From a virus, in the IMG/VR virus record IMGVR_UViG_3300045996_001783, positions 1-24,987 of that record: a DNA stretch of 24,987 nt; one strand, written 5' to 3'. A program made the position numbers and the translations under genes. The notes below the pieces were generated by a model. The model was given only the letters and a program-made list of their open reading frames with translations, did no database searches and was not told the DNA's origin. Numbering within the stretch: the stretch's first letter is position 1; every line of letters begins with the position of its first letter. Shown here in pieces: positions 12,089-20,745 of the stretch.

Positions 12089-12531
12089 GGGATGTCATCC
12101 TTCAGCCCAACCGCAGCAGCGATGGCGAAGATCACCGTCAGCAGCCACGGGGCGTTCTTGGCGAGCCATCCGAACACTCCGCCAGCGCCCTCGATGCGGC
12201 TCTTGAAGCGCTCCAGCTCATCCAGCCGGCGATGAATGCTCTGCTGCGCCTCACGCATCTCGCGCGTGGTCTTGTCCATGGAGTTCACCAGATCGGTCCG
12301 GGCGGCTTGGAAACCCTGCTCCATCTGCCCCCGCAGCTCGGCGAGCTTCGTGGGCACGCCCTCCGCCGCATAGCGCTCGGCCATCCTCACAGCCGCGTCT
12401 CTGCCCTCGCGGGCGTCTTCGCGGATCTCGTCAAGCCGGCGGTCTTGGCCCTCAAGGCGGGCGATGATCTCCCGATACTGCCCATGGGGATCGTCAGCCA
12501 TGGGCTCGGGCCGTAGGGCTGTGGCTGTCAT
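12085..12531 (-). CDS. Coiled-coil protein with C-terminal membrane anchor (lysis cassette)
   Basis: A 148-residue protein. Residues about 18-115 are a long charged helix, likely coiled coil (QYREIIARLEGQDRRLDEIREDAREG to MREAQQSIHRRLDELERFKSR). One transmembrane segment follows near the C-terminus (about 122-142, WLAKNAPWLLTVIFAIAAAVG). The start could instead be Met11 (12501). It resembles holin-associated proteins of phage lysis modules: a tail-anchored coil that could multimerise with the adjacent holin. The stop overlaps the holin start by ATGA. Confidence 0.7.
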   Translation of the reverse strand: MTATALRPEPMADDPHGQYREIIARLEGQDRRLDEIREDAREGRDAAVRMAERYAAEGVPTKLAELRGQMEQGFQAARTDLVNSMDKTTREMREAQQSIHRRLDELERFKSRIEGAGGVFGWLAKNAPWLLTVIFAIAAAVGLKDDIP

Positions 12532-12650
12532 TTAGGTACATCTCGGACGCCCTCACCCTGCGGCCATGGTTGTGAAAAGGTCCCCGACGTGCAGAGTCGC
12601 CGACGCCGTGTGCACGGACGGTCAGGCAGGCTCACCCTGTCGGGCTGGGT

Positions 12651-12678
12651 CCGCGGGGGCGCTGCAACGCCTCCGCGG
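12651..12678. other. 11-bp hairpin between tail and lysis genes
   Basis: CCGCGGGGGCG (12651-12661) pairs with CGCCTCCGCGG (12668-12678) with one mismatch around a CTGCAA loop. It lies in the 151-base gap between the glycine-rich tail gene and the lysis genes. There is no T-run, so it may be an mRNA-processing or partial-termination stem that tunes lysis-gene dosage. The rest of the gap shows nothing I can name. Confidence 0.4.
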
Positions 12679-12682
12679 GCTA

Positions 12683-13522
12683 CTAGGTTACGTCTACAGC
12701 GGCGTCAGGATAGGACCGGCCCGCGCCCCACATGATGCGGACGCCACCGGATTGGCCTGGCGTCCCGTACACACCCCCGGCCCCTACTTTTGGCGTTCCC
12801 CGGCTGCCGGGGGCGAAGTCCGCAGTTCGCCCCTGAAGGCCCACGCCCTGGCCGGCGGCCAAGCCAGTCGAACCGTCGTCGGTTCCATCGCCGCCATAAC
12901 CGCCGCCGCTGTCGGTGACGGGCGGGCGGCCTGCGCCATTGTCACCATCGCCATCCGTGCCGCCAGGGGGAGCCCCGCCGCCGCCTTGGCCGCCTTTGCC
13001 GACGTACCCACCCGCGCCGCCGCCGCCGCCTGCGTAGCTGTTGAGACCGGATTGGCCGCCATCGCCGCCATCGCCGCCACCGCCGCCGAGGGTTCCGCTG
13101 TCGTTGAGGCCGCCTAGCCGCCCGCTCCCCGCGCTCCGCTTGCCGCCATATCCCCTGACAAGGATTTCGGCGGTCGCCGTTCGCATGACGTAACTGTTGC
13201 CGCCGTTCTGCGCCGATGTTTGGCTATCGAACTGTTGAAGCCCGGCGATCCCGGCGACGACCGTCAAGCTCTCGCCCGGCGTAACGGCAATATCATTTCG
13301 CCAATGGAGTCCGCCGCCGCCTGGTCCGTAGAATGACGAGCTGGGACCAACCGAGCCGATGTTTCCGCCGCCGCCGCCGCCGATGGCGACCGCACAGATG
13401 GAATAGACGCCTGCCGGAACGATCCACGTTTCGTTTTCCTCGGCGGTCCACTCCACCTGCCCAGGATCGGCCATGACCTGGGAGCCGCCAGACGCCAGGA
13501 TCATGCGCTGAAGGATGCTCAC
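12683..13522 (-). CDS. Glycine-rich phage tail protein
   Basis: A 279-residue protein; I chose the GTG at 13522 because it overlaps the tail-fibre stop (GTGA). After a short lead (VSILQRMILASGGSQVMADPGQVEWTAEE, read in pieces) comes the typical opening of glycine-rich tail proteins, WIVPAGVYSICAVAIGGGGGG. Long runs of Gly with Ser/Asp/Thr/Pro follow (about 55-255), suited to a polyglycine-II-like or loosely packed shaft. It ends with GGVRIMWGAGRSYPD, a normal C-terminus for the family. It is likely a host-contacting tip or fibre part acting with the fibre encoded just upstream. Confidence 0.8.
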   Translation of the reverse strand: MSILQRMILASGGSQVMADPGQVEWTAEENETWIVPAGVYSICAVAIGGGGGGNIGSVGPSSSFYGPGGGGLHWRNDIAVTPGESLTVVAGIAGLQQFDSQTSAQNGGNSYVMRTATAEILVRGYGGKRSAGSGRLGGLNDSGTLGGGGGDGGDGGQSGLNSYAGGGGGAGGYVGKGGQGGGGAPPGGTDGDGDNGAGRPPVTDSGGGYGGDGTDDGSTGLAAGQGVGLQGRTADFAPGSRGTPKVGAGGVYGTPGQSGGVRIMWGAGRSYPDAAVDVT

Positions 13523-14508
13523 GGGGCGTCGAAGCCCATGACGGAGCCGTAGACCTTCGTACCGCCGTTGAAGGTGATGAAGCCGAGGACCCAAACGCCG
13601 TCGATCCAGGTGGGCTCGGTCTCGTCTGGCATCCAGGTCACGGCGGCCGGGAAGGTCGGCGCAGCGCCGGCCGAAAGGGTCAGCTCCAGCGCGAAGCCTT
13701 GCCCCTTGCTGGCCGTAAAGCCGGTGAAGGTGAAGGTGCTGTCCACCGCCAAGGCCTTGGTGTGGTACTCTGAGGCCGAGGCGTCGATCGCGAGCGCCGC
13801 AACGGCGTTGACCGTGTTCGCGACCGATCCGCCCAGCGCGATCCCGTTCGTGATGGTCGGAGCGTCAGCAGAAGCCGCCCCGATGTTCGACCGGCCTTGG
13901 GTCTTCTCGCCCGAGGTGAAGGATTGAACCGAGTTGACGGCCACGATCTTGGTGACATCGAACCCGGCGATGGCTGCAGCGTCAGCCGCCGATTGCGCCG
14001 CAGCCGCCGCAGATTCCGCAGCATCGTCAGCGTAGTCCGAGGCTAGACCCGCAGAGCCCGAGGCCGCAGACGCATGGCCCAACGCCGTCCCCACGGCGCT
14101 GTTGATCGTGGTCATGGCGGTGTCGAGATCGCCGAACTCTTCTGCGATCGCTTCGGCTTCGTCGCGAGCCGTCTCGGCGTCTTCCGCCGCAGCTTCAGCA
14201 AGGGCCACGCTCGCCAGGACAGCATCCGCCAGCGGCTGGACGTTCTGGAAGGTGTCCTGCGCCACGTCCTGCAGGTCGGTCCAGCCGACATCGAAGAACT
14301 CGGTTTCTTCAGCCCAGATCGCCGCAAACCGCCCCGAGCTGTCGGAGATGATCGGGAAATCGTGGGTGACCGAAAGCGCCTGGTCTTCGTAAACCGTTTT
14401 GGGCGTAGTTGTGCCGGGGGCGTAGAAATAGAGCTTCGCCGGCATGGCCCGGCCGTTGGCGTCACGGCTGGGTTGCGCGCCAGGAACTACGACTTGACGG
14501 GCTGCCAT
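13519..14508 (-). CDS. Tail fibre protein
   Basis: A 329-residue protein. The N-terminus (about 1-85) has the virion-anchoring pattern of podovirus fibres: RDANGRAMPAKLYFYAPGTTTPKTVYEDQALSVTH, then PIISDSSGRFAAIW. Residues about 90-180 are an Ala/Glu/Asp-rich coiled coil (VALAEAAAEDAETARDEAEAI), probably a trimeric shaft. The C-terminal part (about 195-329) is beta-rich and ends in WVLGFITFNGGTKVYGSVMGF, a distal head seen in many fibres. Its stop overlaps the glycine-rich gene start. Confidence 0.8.
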   Translation of the reverse strand: MAARQVVVPGAQPSRDANGRAMPAKLYFYAPGTTTPKTVYEDQALSVTHDFPIISDSSGRFAAIWAEETEFFDVGWTDLQDVAQDTFQNVQPLADAVLASVALAEAAAEDAETARDEAEAIAEEFGDLDTAMTTINSAVGTALGHASAASGSAGLASDYADDAAESAAAAAQSAADAAAIAGFDVTKIVAVNSVQSFTSGEKTQGRSNIGAASADAPTITNGIALGGSVANTVNAVAALAIDASASEYHTKALAVDSTFTFTGFTASKGQGFALELTLSAGAAPTFPAAVTWMPDETEPTWIDGVWVLGFITFNGGTKVYGSVMGFDAP

Positions 14509-14537
14509 TGGCGCTCGCTCCGTGATAAGGCTGGGGA

Positions 14538-14792
14538 ATGGGGAAGAAGAACCAACCGCCGCCGCGCGACGAGTTCGACGATATTGCGGATCAGTCCTGG
14601 TACACGCCCATGGGGATTTTCATCCTCTGGGTCGCCGTGGTCAGGGGGTGGCGAGGCCTGAAACGGGCTATTGCAATCCCTGGGCGCGCCGCCAGGCGAG
14701 GTGTTCAGGATTGGTTGAGCGCGACACGTCGATCTCGATGGGAGGGCGAGCCGAAGCCCCCTGCACGCCGCCGGCCACGGAAAGATCGTTAG
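14538..14792 (+). CDS. Small membrane protein on the strand opposite the late operon
   Basis: An 84-codon frame. The N-terminus is polar (MGKKNQPPPRDEFDDIADQSWYTP), then comes one hydrophobic segment (about 25-36, MGIFILWVAVVRG), then a very basic tail. The first 44 codons lie in the 159-base gap between two minus-strand genes, which this ORF fills; the last 41 run antisense to the end of the ejection-protein gene. The protein-like start and its similarity in plan to the 20849 gene make it plausible as a moron-type gene. No clear promoter is seen, and the basic tail could be an antisense artefact. Confidence 0.45.
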   Translation: MGKKNQPPPRDEFDDIADQSWYTPMGIFILWVAVVRGWRGLKRAIAIPGRAARRGVQDWLSATRRSRWEGEPKPPARRRPRKDR

Positions 14793-16215
14793 CGAGCTGC
14801 GGCATCAGGTCGTCCGCGTTCATCGCCACCTGACGGGCCACCTCATCGGCCGCCTCGCCGCCCATGGCGATGATCCGGCGCAACTCGTCCACGTTCCGGC
14901 GGGTGATGGCGTCGGCGACGCGACGGGATACGAAGCCCGCAGCCGGTAGCGTTCCCCCGGTAGCCGCGCCGGTAAAGATGCTCCCGACCGCCGACACTGT
15001 TCCGCCCTCAGGCGACAGGCGGCCAACCGCCCGCAGCGCGTTTTGACCAGGCGAGCCCCTGATGACGCGTTCAGCCGCTTGACGCTCCGCAGGCGTGAGG
15101 TTCTTGGTCTTCTCTTTGAAGCGCCGCACGTTCTGGCGCGTTGCGTTGTCGATGTTGGAGCCCGTGCCGCTTGCTAGCGCCCGCTCAGTGGCCGCTTCGT
15201 CCAGGCCGTCCAGCGCCTCCAGCTTCTTCACCCGAGTGTTTAGGTTCCGCGCCCTCAGGATCTCGTCGGAATCTCCGGCTGCATCAATAAAGGCGTCGAT
15301 GCGCTGCCGCATGATCTCGCCCATGCGCTGCTCACCGGGATCGGTGGAACTAGACACGTCGCGCCAAATGACCTGACGAAGGTCGTCAAGCTCGCTTAGC
15401 GACGGAGCGGTTCCCGCCGCTTGGTTCGACATGTCGCTGATCTCGTCGAGCATCGCAGCGGCCCGCTGGTGCAGGCGCGGATTGAAGCGAGCCTCGCGCA
15501 TGGCGTTCGTGATGTCGTCGGCCAGGCTGGAGAACTGTTCCGACGAGTAGCCCACCCCAGACTCGTCCACCGCCTTGTAAGCGGCGGACTTCTGCGCCTG
15601 CAGCTCGTCGATGGACGGTGCGGCGGGCCGGGTGGCGCGGGGGGCGCCACGAGCGGCGAGTGCGCCGGCCCCCGCGCCCAAGGCAAGCGATACGGGATTG
15701 CGGGCGGACTGGGCGGCGCCTACGGCCCGCTCTCCCAGCGTCCCGCGGTCAAGGGCGCTGTAAGCTGCGCCGGACAGCCCCGCCACGGTCGCGCCACGCA
15801 GGGCGTTGATGGCCTTGCCTCCGGTCGCGAACGCCGCAGCGCCAGGACCAGCCGGGGCGGCCATGGTGAGGGCGTTGCCGGACCCCAGGCCGAGCGCTGC
15901 GACCTTTGGACGGTCCTGGCGGAACTCGTCTTCGGTCTGCCGCTGGGCGGCCATGTTGGCGTCCCAGCCTTGCGGGCCACGGCCAGTCAGGGCGTTGACG
16001 ACCGTGCCGCCCGCGGCGGCGATCTCGTCACCAATCCCCAGGCCGCGGTTGACGTTCGCCATGAAGCCGGCGACTTCGCCGTAGACGCTGCGCTTGCGCT
16101 TCGGCTTGGCGGCCTTGGATTTGGGGCCGGCGGCCGGCGCATCGGCAAAGTCCGCCCACGGTCCATCGGCTGGCGGTTCGGCGGTCTCTGCGAAATCTTC
16201 CCAAGGCCCGGCCAT
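14668..16215 (-). CDS. Internal virion/ejection protein (third of three)
   Basis: A 515-residue protein starting at the base after the stop of the lytic-transglycosylase gene. The N-terminus repeats a GPW(E/A)DFA motif (residues 3-8 and 18-23), common in podovirus internal proteins. A basic stretch and Gly/Ala-rich, membrane-friendly regions follow (about 105-200), then long charged helices (about 205-400) and a further Gly/Ala-rich segment. In P22-type phages three proteins (gp7, gp20, gp16) are injected with the DNA to form a channel across the envelope. This gene holds the gp16 slot. The role is inferred from order and composition. Confidence 0.7.
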   Translation of the reverse strand: MAGPWEDFAETAEPPADGPWADFADAPAAGPKSKAAKPKRKRSVYGEVAGFMANVNRGLGIGDEIAAAGGTVVNALTGRGPQGWDANMAAQRQTEDEFRQDRPKVAALGLGSGNALTMAAPAGPGAAAFATGGKAINALRGATVAGLSGAAYSALDRGTLGERAVGAAQSARNPVSLALGAGAGALAARGAPRATRPAAPSIDELQAQKSAAYKAVDESGVGYSSEQFSSLADDITNAMREARFNPRLHQRAAAMLDEISDMSNQAAGTAPSLSELDDLRQVIWRDVSSSTDPGEQRMGEIMRQRIDAFIDAAGDSDEILRARNLNTRVKKLEALDGLDEAATERALASGTGSNIDNATRQNVRRFKEKTKNLTPAERQAAERVIRGSPGQNALRAVGRLSPEGGTVSAVGSIFTGAATGGTLPAAGFVSRRVADAITRRNVDELRRIIAMGGEAADEVARQVAMNADDLMPQLANDLSVAGGVQGASARPPIEIDVSRSTNPEHLAWRRAQGLQ

Positions 16216-17976
16216 TTATTGCGCCTTCTCCCAGGATTGCGGGTTCGCCGGGTTTCCGCCCTTGTAGCGGTAGCCCTTGCGGATTTCGCCGACCTTCGGT
16301 GCGGTCACGGGCTGGGACCCGCTGACCCCAAACTGACGTTTGGCGGCCTCTAGCGCCGCATCCAGTTCTGGGGGAGCGGCCCGGCCGGCTTTGATCTTGG
16401 CGGCGGTCAGAAGGCTGATGAGCTTCTGGCGCTTGCTGGTGACCGTATCCGGCTTGTCGAGGAGTTGCGGGAAATAGGTCGACCGGTAGTTCTCAAGCTG
16501 CTCGCGGGTGTAGGCTGCGCCCGTGCCCAGGGTCAGGGCGGCGTCCAGAATGTCCAGTTGGTTGGCGATGACCTGTTGCCGGTCTGCGCTGCGGACGAGA
16601 TTGGCCGCGGCGCCATCGGTGTAGGGGATGCGCTCGGCCGCGCTTTCCATCAGGTTCGGCTTTCCGGCCTCCGGTGAGCGCCCGCTGATGGCGGTCAGGT
16701 TCTTCAGACTGTCGGCCAGGCGCGAGGCGAGGAATCCGGCCGTGCGCTCGCTCTCCGTCGAGTTGCCGCCGGGGCTGGAAAGCTTCTGCTCCTGCTCGGC
16801 GATGTCGTTGCGCAGCTTTTTCTCCTGCAGCGCCTTCATGGGATCGACGGCCTTCGGACGGCTGACCAGCAGGCGCGGGCCATCGCCCTCACCGCCACCG
16901 GCAAGCTGATCCTGACCCGCGCCGCCCTGAAGCTGCGGCCCGACCTTGGACAAGATCGACTGCGCGTAGGCTCGCGTCTTCGGTCCCCAAAGGCTCTCGT
17001 CAGGCCCGCCGTGATAGTACATCAGCGCCTTTTCAGGATCGCCGCCGTACTTCTCCAGGCCTTCGTCGAGGTAGGCGCGGCCAAGCCGGTTCTGATAGTC
17101 GGCCGCCGCGGGGGTGTCGCCGCGCATGAGGTCCGGCCGCCAGGGCAGGCCGATCTTGCGGGCCATCTCTTCGGCCGTCGCGGGAAGCATCTGCGTGCGG
17201 CCCTCGGCGCGGCCATAGGGCGTCGGAGGTCCAAGCACGCCAGCCCGGCCGCCGCTCTCTTGCTGCACCATGCCCTCGAATAGAGCGTCAGGAGCGCCTT
17301 GCGGGGTCGGCTGGGGCATCGGTGCGCCAGACATCGCCGGGGGCGCCTGTGGGGCTCCCTGACCGTACTGACCGGGAATCTCGTAGAGCGCTCCCCCTTC
17401 CGGGATATTGACGGTGCGAGAGCCCCGATAGCGCGCGACGACTTGGCCGGTCATGGGGTCAAGGGCGAACACTTCGTCACCCACGGCGCGGATCTCAAGG
17501 CCCTTCTGTTTCGCCGCGCCTGCGCCAAGCGCCAGGACGGTCTGGCGGGCGTTGCCGGCAAGCTGTTCCCGCGCCTGGGCGATCTCTTCGGGGCTCTCGC
17601 CGAGCTGCTGCAGGCGGGGCGCGAAGAAGGTGTCGAAGGCCCCGACCGCGGCGTTGGGGTCGTCTTGGCTCTCGTCGAGAATGGTGGACAGCCGCCCGGC
17701 CATCTCACCCGTGAAGGTCATGATCTCGTCTTCGCGGTCCTTCTGGGCCTTCGCGGCGGCGGCTTGGCGCTCCTCGCCCATGCCCTGCACCCGCGCGCCC
17801 GCAGCCAGATCCCCCGCCCCGTACAGCGCGCCGGCTGCGGCGCCGTAGTTCCCGCCGGTCAGGGCGTTCCCCGCCACCATGCGGGCGCGATCCGTGCGCA
17901 GGGCGTTGACGCGGCCATAGCCCTCATCGAAGGCCTGGCCGGGGTCACGGAAACGGAAGTTCGCAATATCGACCAT
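16216..17976 (-). CDS. Ejection protein with lytic transglycosylase domain (second of three)
   Basis: A 586-residue protein; I chose the ATG at 17976 because it overlaps the previous stop as TGATG. The N-terminal third is helical and alanine-rich, then comes a Pro/Gln linker (about 203-230). Residues about 231-345 form an SLT-type lytic transglycosylase: catalytic Glu240 in GMVQQESGG, then GRTQMLPATA (259-268), NRLGRAYLDEGLEKYGG and ALMYYHGGP. The C-terminal 200 residues are helical. Virion-borne transglycosylases open the peptidoglycan locally for DNA entry, so this fits the middle of the ejection set. The domain order, with lysozyme in the middle, is of interest. Confidence 0.85.
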   Translation of the reverse strand: MVDIANFRFRDPGQAFDEGYGRVNALRTDRARMVAGNALTGGNYGAAAGALYGAGDLAAGARVQGMGEERQAAAAKAQKDREDEIMTFTGEMAGRLSTILDESQDDPNAAVGAFDTFFAPRLQQLGESPEEIAQAREQLAGNARQTVLALGAGAAKQKGLEIRAVGDEVFALDPMTGQVVARYRGSRTVNIPEGGALYEIPGQYGQGAPQAPPAMSGAPMPQPTPQGAPDALFEGMVQQESGGRAGVLGPPTPYGRAEGRTQMLPATAEEMARKIGLPWRPDLMRGDTPAAADYQNRLGRAYLDEGLEKYGGDPEKALMYYHGGPDESLWGPKTRAYAQSILSKVGPQLQGGAGQDQLAGGGEGDGPRLLVSRPKAVDPMKALQEKKLRNDIAEQEQKLSSPGGNSTESERTAGFLASRLADSLKNLTAISGRSPEAGKPNLMESAAERIPYTDGAAANLVRSADRQQVIANQLDILDAALTLGTGAAYTREQLENYRSTYFPQLLDKPDTVTSKRQKLISLLTAAKIKAGRAAPPELDAALEAAKRQFGVSGSQPVTAPKVGEIRKGYRYKGGNPANPQSWEKAQ

Positions 17977-19046
17977 CAGGACCCCCCGCCCCACGAGGGC
18001 GACCATGCTATCGGCTTCTTGGTCAGCGCGTTCAGGCCACCGCCGTTGACGATGCCCGCCGCGGCCCCAGCCACATTGCCCACCACGCCTGACCAGATGT
18101 TACCCTGCTGCAGCGCGTTCCCGGCCTTGGCGTTGCCGATCGAGGTGTAGCCGTCCGCAATGGCCGACCCTTCGCCCAGCGCCGCGTTGCCAGTCGCCGT
18201 AAGCGCGTTCTGACCGATGCCGGTGTAGCGCATCAGGTCGTCGGTTCCGCGGTCGAAGCGGCTGGTCAGGTAATCCCGGTCATCGCCGTAGATGCTCCGG
18301 TCCCACGAGCGGTTGAGGGTATGCTGGCCGGCGGCGAAGTCGCGCTCTTTGGTGTAGTCCTGGTAGGCGATCTGCTGGCCGCGATCCTGAAGGGCCTTCA
18401 GAGCCGCGCCGGATTGCAGGGCGCCCGTCGCCGAGGAGGAAGCCAGGACGCCCTTTAGGCCCTGCTCCATCTGGTAGGCGTAGCCGGGCGAGGCCTTGTA
18501 ATCCTCCAGCCCATACTTGAAGTCGCCGCGCTCCTGATAGGTGGGGTTGGCGCTCGTGCCGTAGGTCCCAGGAGAAGCCCCAGGAGCGCCGGTCAGGGCG
18601 TTGCCGGGGGCTTGGGCCGGCTGCGCCTGCGGCACGCCTGGGCGGCCCGGTTCCTTGCTGCCGAAGTTCGTATAGTGCTGCTGGGCGAAGTCCGTCGCCG
18701 AGCCCAGGGGGTGGTTGGGGTCGTTCGTCGGATTCAGGCGGGCATATTCGGCCTGCACATCGGGATTGGCGGCGAGATAGGCCTGGGGGTCGAACGCCCC
18801 TTGCGCTGTCGCCGAGGCCACGCCCTGCGTCGGCAGGCCCAGCCGTCCGGTCAGCGCGTTGAGGCCGGTCCCGTAAGCCGCGACGCCCGGCGCGTTGAGC
18901 TGGCGCACCTCGCCCGCGGCGCGGCGCTGGGCCTCCATAGCCCGCATTTCCGAGGCTTCCTGGGCCTTGGCCGCCCTGCTGGAGGACTTCGACTGCATGG
19001 CCCCGCCGATCAGCGAAGCCCCGGCGGAGAGTAGAGCGCCTAGCAT
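17976..19046 (-). CDS. DNA-transfer/ejection protein, gp7-like (first of three)
   Basis: The ATG at 19046, behind AGGAG, gives 356 residues. The start MLGALLSAGASLIGGAMQSKSSSRAAKAQE is typical of P22 gp7-like DNA transfer proteins: a small hydrophobic helix, then a charged coiled coil (about 20-50). The middle is polar and low in complexity, and contains a short DPQAYLAANPDVQAEYARLN motif (about 87-106) also seen in calcium-binding and surface proteins. The C-terminus is Gly/Ala/Asn-rich. It is likely carried inside the head and injected first. Confidence 0.7.
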   Translation of the reverse strand: MLGALLSAGASLIGGAMQSKSSSRAAKAQEASEMRAMEAQRRAAGEVRQLNAPGVAAYGTGLNALTGRLGLPTQGVASATAQGAFDPQAYLAANPDVQAEYARLNPTNDPNHPLGSATDFAQQHYTNFGSKEPGRPGVPQAQPAQAPGNALTGAPGASPGTYGTSANPTYQERGDFKYGLEDYKASPGYAYQMEQGLKGVLASSSATGALQSGAALKALQDRGQQIAYQDYTKERDFAAGQHTLNRSWDRSIYGDDRDYLTSRFDRGTDDLMRYTGIGQNALTATGNAALGEGSAIADGYTSIGNAKAGNALQQGNIWSGVVGNVAGAAAGIVNGGGLNALTKKPIAWSPSWGGGS

Positions 19047-19054
19047 GTGGTCTC

Positions 19055-19351
19055 CTAGGGCAAGGCAGCGACGAGGTTTTGCCAAAACCTCTGAAAGTAT
19101 GGGGTAATTCGCCCGGTTTTGGGATCAACAATCGGGGCGGACTTGTCGAGTTTTGCGCCTGGAAGGGCGAGGTTTTGCCAGAAGCGCTGGAAGTACGGCG
19201 TCACGCGGCCGGCGGGGTCGGTGATCGGTGCATCCCAGTCCAGATCGGGGCCAATGCCGATGTTCTGCCAGAACCGCTGAAAATACGGGCTGGGGCTTCC
19301 CCGACCTGGAATGATGATCGGCGCGGCCTTGTCGAGGGCCGCCAGCGTCAT
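19055..19351 (-). CDS. Small virion protein with three PYFQRFWQN repeats
   Basis: A 98-residue protein built of three copies of a unit of about 32 residues: API.(D/P)..GR.(S/T)PYFQRFWQN, with the copies' PYFQRFWQN at about 22-30, 52-60 and 84-92. I know single copies of this phrase from tail-associated proteins. It holds the place of the gp26 needle / gp14 genes between gp10 and gp7, so it could bind along the tail hub or fibre in three-fold fashion. The ATG overlaps the gp10-like stop (ATGA). Confidence 0.75.
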   Translation of the reverse strand: MTLAALDKAAPIIIPGRGSPSPYFQRFWQNIGIGPDLDWDAPITDPAGRVTPYFQRFWQNLALPGAKLDKSAPIVDPKTGRITPYFQRFWQNLVAALP

Positions 19352-20745
19352 TTGTACGCCTCGTTGTACTTGGCTTTACGGGCCGTGATCGGCTCCGTCG
19401 TCCTCCACCGGAACAGCCGGCCGGGACGCTTCAGAAGCCCCAGGCGCGACCACATCACCCGCTTGGACCGCTCACCTTGCCGGCCGAGGGGCTGGATGCG
19501 CCAATCGCTCCAGGTCTGGCCCTTGTCGTCCGACCATTGCATGAGGATCATGGGGTCGTTCTCAGGGTCGGGCGTCAGGCCCGTGGTGCAGTCCAGAAGG
19601 ACGTTGTTGCAGCGGGTGGCCGATCCGTTGACTTCCAGCAGGCCCGAGAACTCGAAACCCACGGGGTCATCGCCATCGGCCCGCACTTGGTCGGTCAGCT
19701 CCCAGACCGTGCCGTTGTCGTCGTCGCCCAGCAGGGGTTGGTTGTTCGGCCCCACGGCGGAAACCTGACCGCGGAACAGGTCGCGTCCGTAGCTTGAGAC
19801 TTCCCCCCAGCGCTTGGTCTGGAGGTCGTAGGCGAATGAGCCGTGACCCGGAATGTGCAGGACGTAGAAGTCGTGGCCGTTCCAGCTCCAGTCGACCGCG
19901 TAAAGCTCGTTCGGGTCGGAGATCTGCAGCTTTTCGTCGATGCTGTTGTCGCTGATCTTCACCGGGTTGGGATCGGTGCGGTAGACCCTGCGATCGGTCC
20001 CCACCCAGCACATGGTATCGTTGCCGCCGACGTTGAGCTTGCGCACCGTGTCCCGCGCCGTGCAGCCGATGCCGAAGATCCGCCCGCCGATCCGCTGGAA
20101 GGGCAGATCGGTGTCGCCGGTCGGCTGCCAGACTTCGATGGAGAGCCGGCCCATAAGCCACAGCTCGTCCCCCAGGACCTTCAGGGTGATCAGCACGTCG
20201 GGCTGGGATTCCGCCGTCGCATAGTCCAGGGCGTCGACCGTCGTCCCGCCGATGGCCGACCAGTAGAACCGGCCCGAGGCCCCGCGGACGAACAGGAAGT
20301 AGCTGTTCAGGGTGTCGACGGCCAGGCAGTTGAAGCTGTCCGGCAAGGCGATTTCGGTCAGCGTCGTGCCGTCCGTGTGGTAGGCTTTCGTCCCCCGCGT
20401 GAGGACCACCAGGGAGGAATTGCCCTCCGCGGACATGCGGTTGACGCCCTCCACGGTGTCGATGAGGGTTGGGGTTCCCGGCGCGTCCTGGCCGCTCTGC
20501 TCCACCCGGTAGAGGTCATTCCCCGACAGGACCAGGATGCGCCCGAAGATCACCCCGCCCTTGCGGTAGAGGCCATTGATCGGGCCGTCAGAGACCGTGG
20601 AGAACAGGCGCGTGCGGGGCCTGGGGATGAGGGCGACCTGATCTTCCAGGTTGGTTGGCGCAGTTTCGAAGAAATAATTGGCCAGCAGCAGCGGCGCGAG
20701 GTCGGCGCGCTCGTAGCTGGAGAGGCCTAGAGGGATGGCGGGCAT
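19348..20745 (-). CDS. P22 gp10-like packaged-DNA stabilisation / tail hub protein
   Basis: A 465-residue protein with the pattern of the Phage_stabilise family: LGLSSYERADLAPLLLANYFFETAP near the N-terminus, RPRTRLFSTVSDGPINGLYR, then repeated beta blades (LYRVEQSG, MSAEGNSSLVVLTRGTKAYHTDG, SYFLFVRGASGRFYWSAIGG, TDRRVYRTDPNPVKISD). It ends with the QWSDDKGQTWSDW and RLFRWRTTEPITARK signature. In P22, gp10 forms the tail hub that plugs the portal after packaging. Family length matches (about 470). It is flanked by the acyl-transfer fusion gene upstream and the PYFQRFWQN-repeat gene downstream. Confidence 0.9.
   Translation of the reverse strand: MPAIPLGLSSYERADLAPLLLANYFFETAPTNLEDQVALIPRPRTRLFSTVSDGPINGLYRKGGVIFGRILVLSGNDLYRVEQSGQDAPGTPTLIDTVEGVNRMSAEGNSSLVVLTRGTKAYHTDGTTLTEIALPDSFNCLAVDTLNSYFLFVRGASGRFYWSAIGGTTVDALDYATAESQPDVLITLKVLGDELWLMGRLSIEVWQPTGDTDLPFQRIGGRIFGIGCTARDTVRKLNVGGNDTMCWVGTDRRVYRTDPNPVKISDNSIDEKLQISDPNELYAVDWSWNGHDFYVLHIPGHGSFAYDLQTKRWGEVSSYGRDLFRGQVSAVGPNNQPLLGDDDNGTVWELTDQVRADGDDPVGFEFSGLLEVNGSATRCNNVLLDCTTGLTPDPENDPMILMQWSDDKGQTWSDWRIQPLGRQGERSKRVMWSRLGLLKRPGRLFRWRTTEPITARKAKYNEAYK

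Noticed and set aside
12566-13117. 183-codon Ala-rich plus-strand frame
   Set aside because: Mirror of glycine codons in the glycine-rich tail gene; the composition is an artefact of GGC/GCC pairing.
19843-20730. 295-codon plus-strand frame opposite gp10
   Set aside because: Antisense shadow; the gp10 family pattern covers the other strand end to end.
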